Shown here piece after piece: positions 50,201-61,209 of a DNA stretch of 64,000 nucleotides; position 1 is the first letter of the stretch; every line of letters starts with the position of its first letter. The translations under genes and the position numbers were made by a program. The DNA comes from Penelope pileata. Lineage: Eukaryota > Chordata > Aves > Galliformes > Cracidae. Where the stretch lies: positions 5,372,787-5,436,786 of the forward strand of contig WBMW01005650.1 in the NCBI GenBank assembly GCA_013396635.1, written 5' to 3'. The notes below the pieces were generated by a model that was given only the letters and a program-made list of their open reading frames with translations, was not told where the DNA came from and ran no database searches.

Positions 50201-53200
50201 CAGTTTTTTGTGACTTCTTTTGAATTAACATGCTGTATGCTATTGGCTGATTAATACAAGAAAGTGAACTCTACAGTGATGCACTATAAGCAAACTCAAG
50301 TGAGAAAGATGAAGAGTGAAATCATAACACACTTTTACAATTCCTAGAATGATTTACTTACGGTGGAGCAATATGATACAGTTTCCATAAACCTTTCATT
50401 AAAATAAGGTAACTTGAATTTTATAAAAATCATCAAATAGGACTTTCAGAGACCATTCTTTAGGCAATTACAGTTGTATATCATGACAAATGAAAACGAG
50501 GCTGATATATTTACTTTCAATGGGAAAACAAATCAGAATTTTTTTAGTGAGCGAATATGAAAACACCATGGTTGTTCCTATTTACTACACTTTAATTCAC
50601 ATTGCACAGCATGACATGGTCTTCCTTCAGATGAAACAAAACAGAAAGATGTATTCCAGAGGCACATCCAAAGTAGTCAATTCATTTTATGGCAGTTTGT
50701 CCACAAGAATTGAGCTATTTTGAATAAAGCAGCAGAAATGTACATAATTCACCTTTTCAGATTATAGATTTATTTCTACTGTCCTAGACATAATGGTTTC
50801 AGTTTTTGTCTACTATTTGCTATCTTTAGAATAGCATGTTGTATTCAGAATAACTTTACCACAGACACTAGTTTTAGAAAATCCTCATTTTTCATTGCAA
50901 AAGTTTTGAAATTACTATAAAGCATGACTTCATCAGACACAGAATGCTAGTATGAAATATGTATTGTAGTTCTTGCATGTGCCTTAACTGTTGACTTTAC
51001 CTCTGAAAATGCCCTCTCTCGCACTGTTAGTATTCCAGCAGGAAACCAGCAATCTCTAGAGATACTGACATTCCAGTGTTTGTTGACTTTCTTCTTGATT
51101 ATATGGATTGCTCATTTCAACACTAGATTTACTTTTTGAGAATGCTTTTGATGTCACTTGTGATTCCAGGTGCTTTTTTCTGTCTTATACAAATATCTAA
51201 GATTGAAAATGCAGCTTGTAGATTGATGCTGATTTGAACTGTGCAAGTCTGACCTTGACAGAAAAATACAAAAATCATGCAAAATACATATTAGGATATA
51301 TAAAACATGTGAAGCTATGATTTACTTTGATTTTTTAATTATGATAAAAAGTTGCCCAGATCCAGAAAACTTTTTGTTGAAGAGTGGAATAAATTGAAAT
51401 CGATAGATACATGAGAAAAAGCCTCTCCCAAAGCAGTGAGAATGAAGAAAAATATCTCCTAGGAACAAGGAAGGTGAACTGGAATGCTTTTATATTGATC
51501 TTGATTAAGTCTGTAAACTTGTGGTCAGAGTTACAGCAATGAGGGCCATTTTCAAAATGACACAAAGATCTAAGAAAAGAACTGGAAGACTGAGCCGTCA
51601 TTCATCTTGATTAGCAGATGGGCTGACGACAAGTTGAGTTTCATTTCCATTGAGCCATATGTTTTTTCCTTTGAATTTTATTGTAAGCTTTAATACTTTA
51701 ACTTCAAGTTTATGCCTATAATCTGGAAAATGGTACTGATTAGTGCTTTTATTAGACTGATTGAGATGTAACAGCTGTTAGTACACTCAGAAGTGTTCAA
51801 AAGTTCATTGTGATGAAGGTATCTCCTGAACAATATGGACAAACTAATTTAGAGTTGACATAATAGATATATGTCACGATGTTGACAAGGGACCTTCTCA
51901 GCTTGATTCTTCTCTTCCATTTTACTGCTAGTGAATCACTGCTGCTAGCCCGCAAAACCTTTCAATAGATAGATTAACATTATCAACATTTTTAATTGTT
52001 AATGGGTCAGACTCATGCTATCTTGGTTCTCTAAGAAGAATAAGGTTTATTGATGTTAATCATTAGTATTAGTAATTTTTTTTCAGCCAATTAAAGATAT
52101 GTAACCCTATAAATGTTACACGCTATAGGTGTGGCAATACAGTGTCTGTATCTACGTATATAAAAATTTTCTAGTATTTTCTCTAGTATACAGACATCTA
52201 ATAAAGTTAATGTTTAATAAAGTAAGGGTACTTACTAACTCGGGGCATGGATCTAGGTAGTAACAGCATAATTACTTGCTAATTGGTGTGTGATTGCATT
52301 TACATTTGCTGTCACAACTATAAAAGGTACCTTAATTGCATCTCAAAATAATGGTGTTACTCCATCATGTTACCTTCTGCTTAGCTGAATGGAAAATAGA
52401 ACTATTTAATTGCTTTGAAATATCATCTTCAGATAGGATGCTGAAGAAGATTTTTTGGAATGACGATTTAAGAATAAACTGTTTCATTCAAAACTAAGTT
52501 TGAAAAAAATCCTTATACTATATTGAGAGTCTGAATTTAAGCTCTTGATGGCAGGATATTTCTTTATTGTATACCATCAGACTATTAAGGGTAATATCTT
52601 TTACATAATGATAGCAATTTAATGAACATCTATCATTGAATATTTCAACTTACAATGCTCTAAGCTACACTGCTAGTCCAATTTTAGAATCTAAAGATGA
52701 TACTTTATAGCTCTAGGGAAACCACTTCAGTTAACCTAATGGCATATGGTAGCACCTCGGGGAGACTGCAAAGTGTACATTAAGTGTTTTCTGCCTGGGT
52801 CCCACTTGTGTTCTCCACCCAAAGAAGCAAGTTGGAAAGACAGATAGTTCTCTGAGGAAATGCCCTCATGCCCAAAATCTAACCTTCGTAGTTGATTTCA
52901 TTTGTAGACTCAGGACTAATGGACTTTTGAATTCCAAATACCAGGCAATGCCTGTTTTGCAAAAACATAGACAGTGATCTGTACAATTTATAAAGCCGAA
53001 GCTTTGAAATTTTAAAAGCTCTTGGATGCCCACATGTTGAAACGATGTTTTTTTTCTCAATGCTTAGCTGTGGGAGACGTTCAATCAGAATTTAGAAAAC
53101 TCAACGTAATATCTTTGTCCCATTACAAAAATAAAACACAAACAAACAGAGTTGAGACAGAAAAAACAGGCAGATGTTGCTTTGTACTCTTATGAAATGT

Positions 53201-55576
53201 TAAAATGTCAAATTAAGTAATTTGTCTTTCATGTTACTAAACTCAATATAGATGATCAAGCTAAAACTAGATAACAGAAATCCTAGAAGAAAAACTAAAA
53301 TAGATTGAGAAGATGGGAGTAACAGCTTCTAGATCCAGAAAATCTTATACAGGCATGGAATCAGTTCTACTTCTTTATTAATCTTTTAGTCCCCATTACT
53401 GGGTACTAGAGATGGAAATAAGAAAATTGCCTTTTTACTTTTTTACGTCTTTCAAGTAAGGCACTTACATCCACGTAGATGCTTAATGCATGTTCTATTT
53501 GAGGATAGAAGCAATATAGCTTATATGTTTGATTAATCTCATAAACAGAAGAAACATAAAAGGATTACTACCATGTGTCCTCTGACTTTTCCTTCATCCT
53601 TTAGTTCATACATAATAGTTGCAGTGTGATATATCTGCCGTATTGAGACTCGGTGCTTATACAAATGTTATGAATTCTTACAAATTTATAAGCGGTTCAG
53701 AAAACAGTTGTTTTCAAATCCATTTAGATAAACAGAATAAAGAGAAAATGTGTTTCAATATATATATTCAGTATATTCAAACATTTATTTTCATTAATCT
53801 GGATCAGCTTTTATTTAGACAGGATATATATGTTATGAGATTTTTTTAGGTGAGTATCTTGGCTTGATTAGCCTTAACAGTGCTTACAAGGTACATGTTT
53901 TCTTCGGAGATATTGAGAAGCCATTGTTTTTTTCCATCGCAATGCATTACACACAGACATACATTTCATCGTAAAAATCTCCTTCCATTGAAATAAAGGC
54001 AAAATAATTTGATGGATATTGCTGCAAGATCTTGGACTGATAACAAAGGCTAGCCATATGCTCAATGGTGCTTAGAAGAGGCACAAGCTCATTAGTATTT
54101 TTGCTGCTGCCTGTGTTGTCTACAGAAGTATTTTTTCTGTAAATAGTCGCCCTTATGGTTTGTGTACTCTAGCTGCCTGGGAATCAAGTCTGTACAGACA
54201 GATAAAAGAAGTGCTAGAAGGGTAGAGATGTACTAAAGAACTTGACACAACAGGAGACACTGAGGTCTTTGACAGTCTGGTCTCCATCCGTGAGTGTATG
54301 ATGTTCCACTGTGGTATCATTATTTTCAATTGCAAACAAGTGTTGCAAAAAGGTTGCTGCGCTGCAAAGCGCATCACTGTCAGCTAGCATGCATTCCAGT
54401 ACAAGATCACTAAGTCATTTGCCCTACCTTTCTAAGTCACTCCCTCTGTTAATAAAGTTTTTCCTCTTTTCTCTCTCCACTGTGTCTCTGCATTCATTCA
54501 ATGATCTTCACACACTTTATCCTCCACTCTCTGTAAGTATATGGAGAAAAAATTTCTCTCTCCTTGCGCCCAACCAGATAAATTGTTTCATGTTGCGGGG
54601 TATTTGTGGCTTATTTTGACTCTGAGGTAGGGTATGGGAAAGTTGTCTCTGTTTGTCACTTTTTTCCCCACTGAAATTCTCTACATTTATTTTTGATTAA
54701 TAGTAATTGAGACATTATGCTCTAAGTATGTCAGTTTTTATCATAGTGTATTTTACTGCCCATTTGGGCTCTAAACATCAGTTAATAGCTTAAAATATGT
54801 ATAGTGAAACATATATATGGCCTTGATTACTACTGTGAAGTCTTATTCATGAGCAAAAGTTACTTTCCAAATCTGATCTGATGCTTAATTCAAGCCTAAT
54901 TGTATTAAGGAACCTTTTTCCAGCAATTTTAACTTTTTTTTTTCGATAATAGCTTTAGAAGTTTTCAGCCCTCTTCCGTTTCTGAAGCTGCAGCTGAAAC
55001 ACATATTTCTCTCTCATCTGTTCTGACTCACCTCTTCCCAATCCCTAATGGCTTCCCCCTGCCTGCCCTTGAGTTATAGACCATTTCTGAAATGCTGTAT
55101 GACAGCACTTTCTTGCAGTGTTTTCAAAAAAGAAAAATTGGCTGTTTATCTCTCAAAGTCCTGAAAAATAACTTTTGCTCTTAGCATTTTCACAAGGTAA
55201 AAGGGCAAGGTTGGATTCTCATTCTCCAGTATTACATGCAAAGAAACTAATACGGGTAACTATATTAGAAGAAAGTAGTAGGGAAAATTAATACAGGTAA
55301 CTACTTAAGCAAGGTCCTAGTCTTGTAAAGCACTGATCTCAAGGATACTAAGTATTCTCCACATTATCCTGAAGATCTAAAATTTAATGGTGTTCAGTCT
55401 GAACTGGTAAAAATATACTAAACCACATCATATGGAAATCAATACAACAGGAGGTAGGTGATCCAGCTTGGAGCCTTGTTCTAATAATTATTCACCTTCC
55501 TTTTTTCTTATGTGAACAATCAATAGCAGTAGGTTTTGTGCATTTTCATGACCCGCTTGTAGAGCCTTTAATAAGC

Positions 55577-55628
55577 TTGTGAAGGAAAATAATCACAAGA
55601 AGAATCCTTCATTGTGAAGGAAAATAAT
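55577..55628. repeat. Spaced 17-bp direct repeat
   Basis: TTGTGAAGGAAAATAAT at 55577-55593 recurs identically at 55612-55628. Confidence 0.85.
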
Positions 55629-57579
55629 TGAATCAGTGCAACCAAATCTCCTTTGATCTCCTCCATATAAGCTAAAAATTACAACCAACATAAGTCTATC
55701 ACCATAAGAAATCTTGAATATATATGTTTTATTGACATTGGCATTTGGACTTTTTAAATCTTTAAAACATTTTAGATGTTTTAAAAATATGAGCATTAAA
55801 ATTTGATATATTACAGTAGCAGTGACTTTGGCAGTGTTGCCCTGAACAGTTTACCTATATTTTCTGAGAAATTCTGTTTAAAAAGCAAAGGATTTTGATT
55901 TTGTTTATTTATTGAGCCACAATAATATTAATTAGGGGGAGTTCTAAGCCGCCTTCGGTTGCCTTCAGTCTTGTCTTTCATGTGCCACTTGTAGTAAACA
56001 TATGTTGGGAAATCCATATTTTGTAACCATCTTATTGAGAGGACTGTTTGGAGACTGTCTCTATGGGAGGCCACTTAAAACATTTGCAAAATGTCCACTT
56101 TCCTGATGTTTCTTCTCGATGTTCTTTCTGCATCCATTCTTTGTAATGTCATTCAGGTTTTTATGGTTTAGATTATAATTCTGATAACTACATTTTTTCA
56201 TCATAGGAAATTTTGCACTTGGCTAGTATTAAAACATTCTAGGAGTCTGCTAGGCCCAGAGTACAAATATTGTTTCTTTTGAGTTAGCCTGGTCTTCCAT
56301 GTGTATCTTTCCATTGCACTATATAAAAAAAAATTACTAGTCTTATATTTTATTCAATTGAATGATCCATAAAGAGATTGCCTCTTCCGTTATTCTCTTG
56401 AAATTTGACATCACAGGATTACCATAACCTTTTGGGGGGATGACGCTTCAGAATGAATCATCTGCTCATTTAGACTATTTTAGATAGTTTGTTACTTGTA
56501 TCCTCTTTCTTGTTTCCTCACAATTTTATTTTATCTTTTTTCATTAGCAAGTCCTTGACTGAATCATTTTAAGTAGAAGAGATGAAAAAGCATGTAAATA
56601 ATTAAATGATACGCACTTACAGTGTAGGTACAGATTTTTGTATTTAATGATACTCAAGGCAATTTAATATCGCAGAAGAAAGCTAGATCCCCTCCCGTAC
56701 AGAATTTATAGTATTGACAAAGCACCATGTGCAGTATTTTATCATTAATTTCTCATTCCTTCAGCTAAATGCCATAGGCTAGTTCTGTCTGGTGACTGAT
56801 TCTCCATATTTCTCATCTCCTCCTGAAAGAAGTTATTAATCTGAGAGTGAAGGAGTGCAAACCATAGTTTGCAGAGTGATAGCTAAAGTGGTAAAAGTAA
56901 GCTTAGTTAAGGTCAAAAAATGATGTGAAGAGAATGATTGCCTTTTCATCTGTGATTCCCAAACGCAAACTCAAAGGTTTCCAAAGATTACGTAGATATC
57001 TTCTCTTTTTGTGAACTAGTAAAAGTAGAAAACCAGCATTTATAAAATCTAAGGTGAAATTTGAAGAAAATAAAATATTTTCCAAATGAAAGATACGGCT
57101 AGGCTTCATGTGAACATATAATGAAGTCTTCTGTAATATATAATGGAAGACCTTGTGAATGTGTGTCTTCTCAAAATGGTATAACTTAATATTTTGAAAC
57201 TAAATTTTTAAAGTCTTAGGAGTTTTGTTTGGTTATATATATTTACATCTTCAACAAAAGATTCTTGATGTTTGAGGAGATGCCCATATTAGTTGATTGA
57301 ATACCGACTACAATTTCTCATTCTCAAATTTATTAATGATACTTCATCTACAGCTTGCAGTTTGAGCAACTATTAAATATTTGATGTGCGTCACAAAGAA
57401 TCATAGCCAATGCTTATGCGTATATTTTCCAAAACATACCTTCAAAACTCAGTATAGTAAATTTAAAGTGAAACAGTAACCATAAAAACTGCATTCTAGT
57501 CTGAGTGTGCAGTTGGGTATTTTATGACTAAAGGTCTGACTTCTTTAACATGTGATGTTTATGCTAGGATATGAAGGAA

Positions 57580-57690
57580 AAAAACAATAAATAAAACAAA
57601 ATGAACAACAATAAACAACAAAAAAACACAAGTACTTGGACAATGTCTAATAAGTATATATATGTCCATATATATATATGAAAGGAGGGA
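57580..57690. repeat. AT-rich low-complexity zone with (TA)n runs
   Basis: An A-rich part containing AACAACAATAAACAACAAA is followed by two TATATATA runs around 57655-57680. Confidence 0.75.
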
Positions 57691-60376
57691 TATTATATTA
57701 GACTGCTACTGTGGATATATAGATTATTGTAGATATATCAGAAAATTCCATAAAAGTATAAAAAACTTTGTAAGTAATACATAAACTGGAATGAGTGTTT
57801 ATTGATAACTATTTTTATTTTAGAAAGGAAAGGAAAGTACAATTTGAATATTTGAAAATGTTCAACTGGACTTTGTAAATTATATAATACAAATTCTTAT
57901 AGTATAATCTAGGAAAGAGAAAATCATTTTTATTTCTCAACTTTGATCCATTAATTTACCCTGCAAGCATTTATATCACCATTATTAAATAATAATGAAT
58001 TATTTTATTTTTTCATTCAAAAGTATCAGTAGATATGAACTTCATTTACTGAAAACAGTTTAATGCTATTTTGTTTTACTCTGCTCTTATGATAACTTTG
58101 GGCACTTAGGTGTGTGTTCCTCTTGAAGGTAAACAAATTTCTCACATGGTCTTTCTGATTTAGACCTGACTTATCCTGTGTTGCCTGGATACAACTGGTA
58201 CTATTCAAATAGTCTGCTGCAATGCTGTCAGCATAGCCATTTGTTACATTGATTTATAAATGCATTATCTGTAAAAGCAGCTCAGCTTTCTACATGAACA
58301 AAAGATAGGAGCCAATAGGATGTAATTTAGTTAGCTTCTTACAAGAGCTGTTGTTTTTCCCAATGTGTTACAGGAAAGGCAGATACTTTACGACATATGA
58401 AGGTTGAATAGCAGCAGTACTTATTTATCTTTTAACATTACTGTCTTAGAAGGCATTTTTTAAATATCTGTATCATTCACTCATTTAAATTCTGGAAGTT
58501 ACAAAATTAAAAATGCCAATGTTTATTTTCAAATCAGCTGAGAGATTGGTATTTTACAACGATCATTTTTGCAACTTTTCTTTAAGTTTTTCTAGTACAT
58601 TTCACATATGTTTTATTTTTTTATCTTTAACGTGACAACACCTTGAGAGCTTTGGAGTTCTACGCTTGTAGTGCACTCTACTGTAATAACCTAAATCACA
58701 GTGATCCAGATTGTCTTCATAAACCAGTTTAATATCTCTGTGAGAGCTGAGAATTAAAACCCTAAAAAAGGTAATTTCACTTGTACAAAATATGACTTTC
58801 CCATTTGTTCCACAGTTATTCCTGCACATTAATGAAAAGTAACTCTCCTAGTAGTGTTGCTATCAGAAATATGAATGAATGGTAATGTCTGGGCGAACAC
58901 CTAGAGGAACAGCATAAGCTGAGCATGATGCAGGCATCTGTAGTGAAAAAATAATTCAAAAATTATAGCAGCAGTCACAACAAACCTTTCAGGAGCACAG
59001 ATGAGCACTATATAACTTTAAACTGAATATAATTAACATATGAAAGTTCCCATTAAAAAGAATTATTGAAGCCAAGAAGCTGAATTTTATAAATGTTGGT
59101 ATTCTATGAATTGTTCTCTGAAGCATCTGGTACTCATCATTGTTTGAGGCAGGATTTTAGTAATACCTCTGTCCGTTTTATAATGGTGTGAATGAAATGA
59201 ATAATTTATCCTTGGATTTCTTAACGTAGTACACACTAGGCTCCGTTGCAAACATTGCATTGTTTACACACCCTGCAATAAGGGACTGATGACAGGGACA
59301 TGGTGTTTAAGCGAGTTTGCAGGTGTCATAATGGTCATTTACAACCAGGAATCAGTTAAGATATCTCTGAAGTTGTTTTCTATTCAAATAAGAGACCAAG
59401 TTAACTCACTACCTACCCAGCACTAGGTGAAGATACTGGTGATTTTGGATCAGCTTTCCACCTGATTAGAAGTGTAGATCTGAGATATTGAGATCCAGTA
59501 GATTCTATAGCAAAACCTGTAATTTTGCTAAGCTGGATCTTATTTAGTCATTGTAACTGGCCAGTATACAACGCTACTGTTTTTTTGTAGTGAAAGATGG
59601 TTGTGTCAAATGTATACAGTGTAGAGGTCTTTATTTTAGCGTAACATACCACGTTTTGTAACTACATGTGCTAAACTTTGCACTAAAACCTACTGTACTT
59701 GAAAAACAAGCCAGATTTAAACTCTTCATAAACCTCAGCAGGTGAGCAATTTGGGGCAGCGGCTGTATTTGTGTTCTATGTATTCACTTCATACCACAGT
59801 GGGGCCCTCAACTCCCAGATTGATCTTCGAGGTGCTATTGCAATAAAAAAAAAAAGTAATAATGATAATAATAAAATTAACAGCTATAGTTAGCTGTGAA
59901 AAGCTGAGCATTTTTTTTTAATCTCCAGCTGATAGGAAATTGCAGTACATAATTTTCTTCAGACATAGTCATGTACTTAGGCTTTTCATTACGTAGAAAA
60001 ATATCTCTGCATTTTCTTGCTCATTTTGTCTGTTCATCTGCTTCAATGACCTTACTGATATGAAATCTTGTAAAGTAGTGAACTAACACTGACAGACACA
60101 GAAGGTCACACACATGTATTTGCTGTAATGAGTGATGCTTATATGCTTACATTAGCATCGGTGTTACTTCCAGACTGTTACATAAACAGGTATCAAGGTT
60201 GAGTTTGCCATCGTTACAGAAACTGCCTGCATGTCTTCTCCTTTTCTGGCAGAAAAATCAAGAAATTTTTGTATTCTTTAAAGTCTGAATCTTAGATCAC
60301 ATCAATGCAGGAATTCTCCAGATTTGTTGCTGTGAAGAAAATGCTTATTTATCTAACTCCCGATGAGACATGTTGC

Positions 60377-60453
60377 TGCAGTACCACTGCATTGAGATCA
60401 TGGAGCTGTAAGTCTCCTCTTCACAGAGTAAGCTGTTATGTGTGGTACTGCAG
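60377..60453. repeat. 12-bp perfect inverted repeat with 53-nt spacer
   Basis: CTGCAGTACCAC at 60377-60388 is the exact reverse complement of GTGGTACTGCAG at 60442-60453. The flanks pair only weakly, so the stem is essentially 12 bp. Confidence 0.8.
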
Positions 60454-60815
60454 TTGCTTATTCATTTAAGAAGAAAAACGCATATCTTTGCTTTCAAAAT
60501 TGGAATTCAAATTTTTGACATTTTGGTAGTCATTATCTACACAATAGCTACACATAGAAACGCAAGAATGATGTTTTTAACACTCAGACAAGAGATGTAT
60601 GTTGGCCATCAGCTATAAAGACATATCAAAGGAAGAGCAGCTTGCATCTCCCAAGAACTCAAGAAAGGCCATGCCAACAAAGATTAGCGATAATTTATGA
60701 AGGAAAGAGTACAAGACATGGAACAAGTATAAATTGTTCAGTTCTGTTGCACACTAGTCCATAACCTAAAAATTGGCATAAAAGGGATTGCATGTGAATC
60801 ATCAGTGTATATTCG

Positions 60816-61209
60816 TAGGTCGCTCTGAAAGTAATGCCTCCTATTAATTTCCATGGAAGCTACAGTAGATACAAAAGAGCAGAATAAGACTATTTGATAG
60901 AGAAATTTCTCAGCAACAAAGAATCATTTTTCAACATAGCCACCACCATTAGCTATGAATTTTTGCCAGTGATGAACAAAAGCCTGCATGCCAAATTTGT
61001 AAAAATCTGCACATTTGTAGATCCATACTTCCATGTCAGACACCGTTGTGTCAGACTGCCCCTCTGCTGTGATCTGTCACATGACAGCAAAAGTAATGTA
61101 ATATTGTCAAGAAGATTCAGCCTGTACTGCCATTCCACCAACATCCACCTCTGACATTGTGGACAAACATAGTAAAATAGGGGGCGTTACTTCCGGAGCA
61201 TCCCTCATA
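60816..61209 (-). mobile_element. Non-autonomous mariner transposon (Galluhop-like MITE)
   Basis: The ends are imperfect terminal inverted repeats. The left reads GGTCGCTCTGAAAGTAATGC followed by CTCCTAT. The reverse complement of the right reads GGGATGCTCCGGAAGTAACG followed by CCCCCTAT. Both ends abut TA dinucleotides (60816-60817 and 61208-61209), the mariner target duplication. The whole is about 390 bp, against roughly 1.2-1.3 kb for an autonomous mariner. On the minus strand a start-codon region (MEV...) is joined to the transposase C-terminal motif HHWQKFIANGGGYVEK, so the DDD catalytic core is missing. It cannot transpose itself but could be moved by a full-length relative. Exact ends are good to a few bases. 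Confidence 0.88.
60924..61034 (-). pseudogene. In-frame 36-codon remnant of mariner transposase
   Basis: Within the MITE, a minus-strand ATG (61034) opens a frame of 36 codons ending in TGA at 60924. The start MEV fits the expected transposase N-terminus. From about residue 16 the frame reads MQAFVHHWQKFIANGGGYVEK-like sequence, the conserved mariner C-terminal end, and it stops where the full protein stops. The DNA-binding helix-turn-helix region and all catalytic aspartates are deleted, so no transposase activity is possible. The frame match across the deletion junction may be accidental. Confidence 0.6.

Larger units (their letters stand above)
42041..60815. other. Long AT-rich non-coding stretch, no gene supported
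   Basis: About 18.8 kb without a recognisable gene or clear transposon. It holds an 11-bp tandem duplication near 42120-42141, an A/G-rich run at 43127-43152, a perfect 21-bp duplication at 44243-44284, an A12 run near 45861-45873, a spaced 17-bp direct repeat at 55577-55628, an AT-rich low-complexity zone at 57580-57690, A-rich DNA at 59846-59876 and a 12-bp inverted repeat at 60377-60453. Many 60-100-codon frames occur on both strands. The only one with splice-like flanks on both sides that I noticed is at 58642-58761 on the minus strand. Confidence 0.6.
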
